64,000 nucleotides of DNA. It comes from Massilia sp. CF038. Its GTDB lineage: Bacteria; Pseudomonadota; Gammaproteobacteria; Burkholderiales; Burkholderiaceae_D. Positions 61,789-64,000 of the stretch are shown here, piece by piece (position 1 is the stretch's first letter; every line of letters starts with the position of its first letter). The stretch lies in NCBI RefSeq assembly GCF_900129765.1, contig NZ_FQWU01000001.1, forward strand, positions 1,178,001 to 1,242,000, read 5' to 3'. The notes beneath the pieces were generated by a model. The model ran no database searches, had not been told where the DNA came from, and saw only the letters and a list, made by a program, of their open reading frames with translations. A program made the translations under genes and the position numbers.

Positions 61789-63972
61789 TTAAGGTTTGCC
61801 GAAGAAAAGATAAAAGCTGTGGTTGCCGTCTTCGCCAATCCCCAGGCCCAGGGTGAATGGCCCCAGCCCGGTGTTGATGGCGCCAAATACGCTGGTCGAG
61901 AACTTGGTTCCCACTTGCTCGCCATTGAAACGGCGCGTCATCCGGCCTGCTTCCACGGTGCCGCCCAGGTAGATGTTTTTCAGGCCGAAAATTTCGGTCT
62001 GGCGGCTGTACATGGCGCGCGAGTAGGCGTAGCTGGCGCCGAGGAACTGGCGATCCGGGTACCCGGTCATGTTTAATACGCCCCCCAGCGAGAACAGTTC
62101 CGTCAGTGGGGCGTCATCGCCCCAGATCTTGCCGCCTCGCGCGGCCAGGCTGATGCGGTGCTGGCGGATGCCCCATACACCTTCCAGGCCAGCTTCCACG
62201 CGGCGATAGGTCTGGTCGGCGCCCAGCCCGGTACTCGACAGGCGCGCATTGGCGAAGGCAAAGGTGCCGGTGGTGGGGAAGACCCAGTCATCGAGCCGGT
62301 CCTGCAGGAATTCCATGCGGACCACGCCAATTTGCTCGGACTGGCTGGGGAAATCCGGCACGGCCACGCTGGGGCTGGCGCGCGAACTACCCCGTTCCAG
62401 GCCAAAGCGCAGCGTGGTAGTGTTGCCTATGTGGTGGCCCAGGTCCAGCCCCACCGTCTGCTGGCGGATCCGGTAAGTGGCCACGGGCCGCTCGTTGATG
62501 ATCAGGTTGTCGCGCGTTTGCGACAGGCGCAGCACGGGCGCCACAAACCAATTTCCGGCCACGTCCAGCGGCTGATACAGCTGCGAATTGACCAGCATGA
62601 CCTGGCCCAGCGAGACGTCGTTGCGCCATTCCAGCCCGGACGGGGTGAGCCAGGTCGAGCGGTGGTTGAGCAAAATCGAGAAGTCGCTTTGGCCGGCCAG
62701 GTCGGTTGACAGGCGGAAGCCGCCGCGCAGGTAGTTCGGTCCCCATTCCTTTTCCACCGGTTCGATCACCAGCGTGCGCCCGCCCGCATCCTGTTCGAAG
62801 CGGTGGTTCACGTTCTGGAAATTGCCGCTCGCGTAAAGGCTGTTCAGGTTCGCCTGCAGTTCGCTCATCTTGAGGGCGGTGCCGGGCTTGATGGTCAGCT
62901 TGGCCTGCACTGCGGCCACACTGACGTGACGCAGATAGAACGGGTCGATGCGCACGGCGGCGATGTTGCCCGCGTCCAGATGGCGGCTTCGGCGCGCGGC
63001 CATGTGTGCTTCCCATTCGGTGCTGTTCAGCGAGAGTGTAGCCAGCTGCGGCGCCACCGCGCGCGCCGCCGCTTCGCCTATCACGATAGTGCTGGTGGCG
63101 TTGTCGAAGTCGGCCGCGGAATAGTCACCCAGTGCCGGCGTGATGAGAATATCGCGTGGACCAAGCTGGCGCAGCGAGTTTTCCACGTTTTGCTCGGTCA
63201 GGATGTTGAGCATTTGCTGGCCGACGCCGAACACCGAAACGATCTGGTCGCGCTTGAGCAGGGCAGTGCCCAGGTTGACGGCGATGACGATGTCGGCCCC
63301 CATCGAGCGCGCCACGTCCACCGGCAGGTTGCGTACCAGGCCGCCGTCGAGCAGGGCGCGGCCATCGATCTCCACGGGCGCGAATACGCCCGGTACCGAC
63401 ATACTGGCGCGCATGGCACGCGCAATGGCGCCGCGGTCGAGCACCACCATCTTGCCGTTTTCAATATCGGTGGCCACCGCGCGAAACGGGATGTCGAGCT
63501 GGTCGAAGTGGTCAATGTCGCCCGTGCGAGCAGCGAGGGTATTGAAGAAGAACTCGATCTGCTGGCCGTAGTTCAGACCGCGCGGGAATTGCAGTTCTGC
63601 GTCGCGAAAGCCCAGTTCGCGGCTGCTGATGCTGTTGCGCTCATTGTTCTTGGTGTAGGGCGTGCGTTCGAGGCGTGGCGGGTTGTCGTCCAGGACTTCG
63701 TTCCAGCGCACCTGTTGCAGGCGTGCGGCCAGGTCCTTGGGATCGTTGCCCATGGCGTAGGCGCCGGCGACGATGGAGCCCATACTGGTGCCGACCACGT
63801 AGTCGACCGGGATGTGCATTTCTTCCAGCACCTTGAGGACGCCAATGTGGGCCACCCCGCGTGCGCCGCCGCCCGATAGCACCAGCCCGACTTTGGGGCG
63901 GGCCAGGGCAGGAGAGGCGAGCAGAATCAGCAGCGCGGTGGCAGCGCCAAGGGTACGAAACAGGGTGGGCAT
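61789..63972 (-). CDS. Patatin-like phospholipase with POTRA and beta-barrel (type Vd)
   Basis: The ATG at 63972 gives 727 residues with a signal peptide (MPTLFRTLGAATALLILLASPALA). The patatin domain (about 25-290) has the oxyanion loop GLVLSGGGARGVAHIG, the nucleophile GTSMGS, and the catalytic DGG in ALLDGGLVRNLP. A POTRA-like domain (about 320-390) and a 16-stranded BamA/Omp85-type barrel follow, ending FYLFFGKP. This is the PlpD layout, a lipase displayed or secreted by its own barrel. It would act on phospholipids at the cell surface. It is close to a window end but complete. Confidence 0.93.
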   Translation of the reverse strand: MPTLFRTLGAATALLILLASPALARPKVGLVLSGGGARGVAHIGVLKVLEEMHIPVDYVVGTSMGSIVAGAYAMGNDPKDLAARLQQVRWNEVLDDNPPRLERTPYTKNNERNSISSRELGFRDAELQFPRGLNYGQQIEFFFNTLAARTGDIDHFDQLDIPFRAVATDIENGKMVVLDRGAIARAMRASMSVPGVFAPVEIDGRALLDGGLVRNLPVDVARSMGADIVIAVNLGTALLKRDQIVSVFGVGQQMLNILTEQNVENSLRQLGPRDILITPALGDYSAADFDNATSTIVIGEAAARAVAPQLATLSLNSTEWEAHMAARRSRHLDAGNIAAVRIDPFYLRHVSVAAVQAKLTIKPGTALKMSELQANLNSLYASGNFQNVNHRFEQDAGGRTLVIEPVEKEWGPNYLRGGFRLSTDLAGQSDFSILLNHRSTWLTPSGLEWRNDVSLGQVMLVNSQLYQPLDVAGNWFVAPVLRLSQTRDNLIINERPVATYRIRQQTVGLDLGHHIGNTTTLRFGLERGSSRASPSVAVPDFPSQSEQIGVVRMEFLQDRLDDWVFPTTGTFAFANARLSSTGLGADQTYRRVEAGLEGVWGIRQHRISLAARGGKIWGDDAPLTELFSLGGVLNMTGYPDRQFLGASYAYSRAMYSRQTEIFGLKNIYLGGTVEAGRMTRRFNGEQVGTKFSTSVFGAINTGLGPFTLGLGIGEDGNHSFYLFFGKP

Positions 63973-64000
63973 GGGGTAGGCGTCGACAGTCAAGTTGCTT

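Overview
The window is GC-rich, densely coded bacterial DNA, almost certainly from a betaproteobacterium of the order Burkholderiales, most likely Oxalobacteraceae (Massilia/Telluria-like). This rests on gene content and protein style: a dapC-dapD-pilU neighbourhood with dapE-prmB close by, a minor-pilin operon ending in pilY1, an OmpR/EnvZ pair, MocR and LysR regulators, and a dispersed palindromic repeat. No database search was possible, so the genus is an inference. No tRNA, rRNA, CRISPR array, phage gene or transposase was seen.

Layout. 0-3 kb: end of a PnuC-family transporter and a NadR-like kinase, facing a TonB-dependent receptor controlled by a clear TPP riboswitch, which suggests thiamine rather than siderophore uptake. 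3-11.5 kb: small metabolic and stress genes (Fe-alcohol dehydrogenase, tautomerase, SRPBCC, GST, MFS exporter with divergent LysR, thioredoxin-like protein, receiver and GAF proteins, WXXGXW protein). 11.6-23.9 kb: Baeyer-Villiger-type monooxygenase, hybrid histidine kinase, threonine dehydratase-like enzyme, EnvZ/OmpR pair, FapA-like DUF342 protein, ArfB with an HDOD protein, CheW, and two small envelope genes. 24-36 kb: ABC-F ATPase, prmB, dapE, an ArsC/Spx-like protein, then three tandem paralogous secreted proteins and a MASE2 diguanylate cyclase lying between dapE and pilU-dapD-dapC. 35.7-41.6 kb: AraC regulator divergent from a three-gene operon of an alkyl-DHAP-synthase-like flavoenzyme, a GlpD-like dehydrogenase and an FGGY kinase. 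41.6-50.7 kb: type IV minor-pilin operon (pilE, fimU, pilV, pilW, pilX, pilY1, TonB-like gene) preceded by a response-regulator diguanylate cyclase. 50.8-56.6 kb: PLP-related genes (aminotransferase, RidA, threonine dehydratase-like, EamA exporter, MocR). 56.7-64 kb: htpG, a hydrolase, a sterol-desaturase operon and a patatin-like outer-membrane phospholipase.

The strongest leads are the TPP-riboswitch receptor facing a PnuC/NadR-like pair, the AraC-flanked AGPS/GlpD/FGGY operon, the three-copy secreted protein family whose upstream regions were duplicated with it, three 11-bp-phased GTCAGC boxes upstream of the pilin operon, a family of palindromic repeats placed next to stop codons, and a 53-bp terminal-inverted-repeat element at 61.6 kb.
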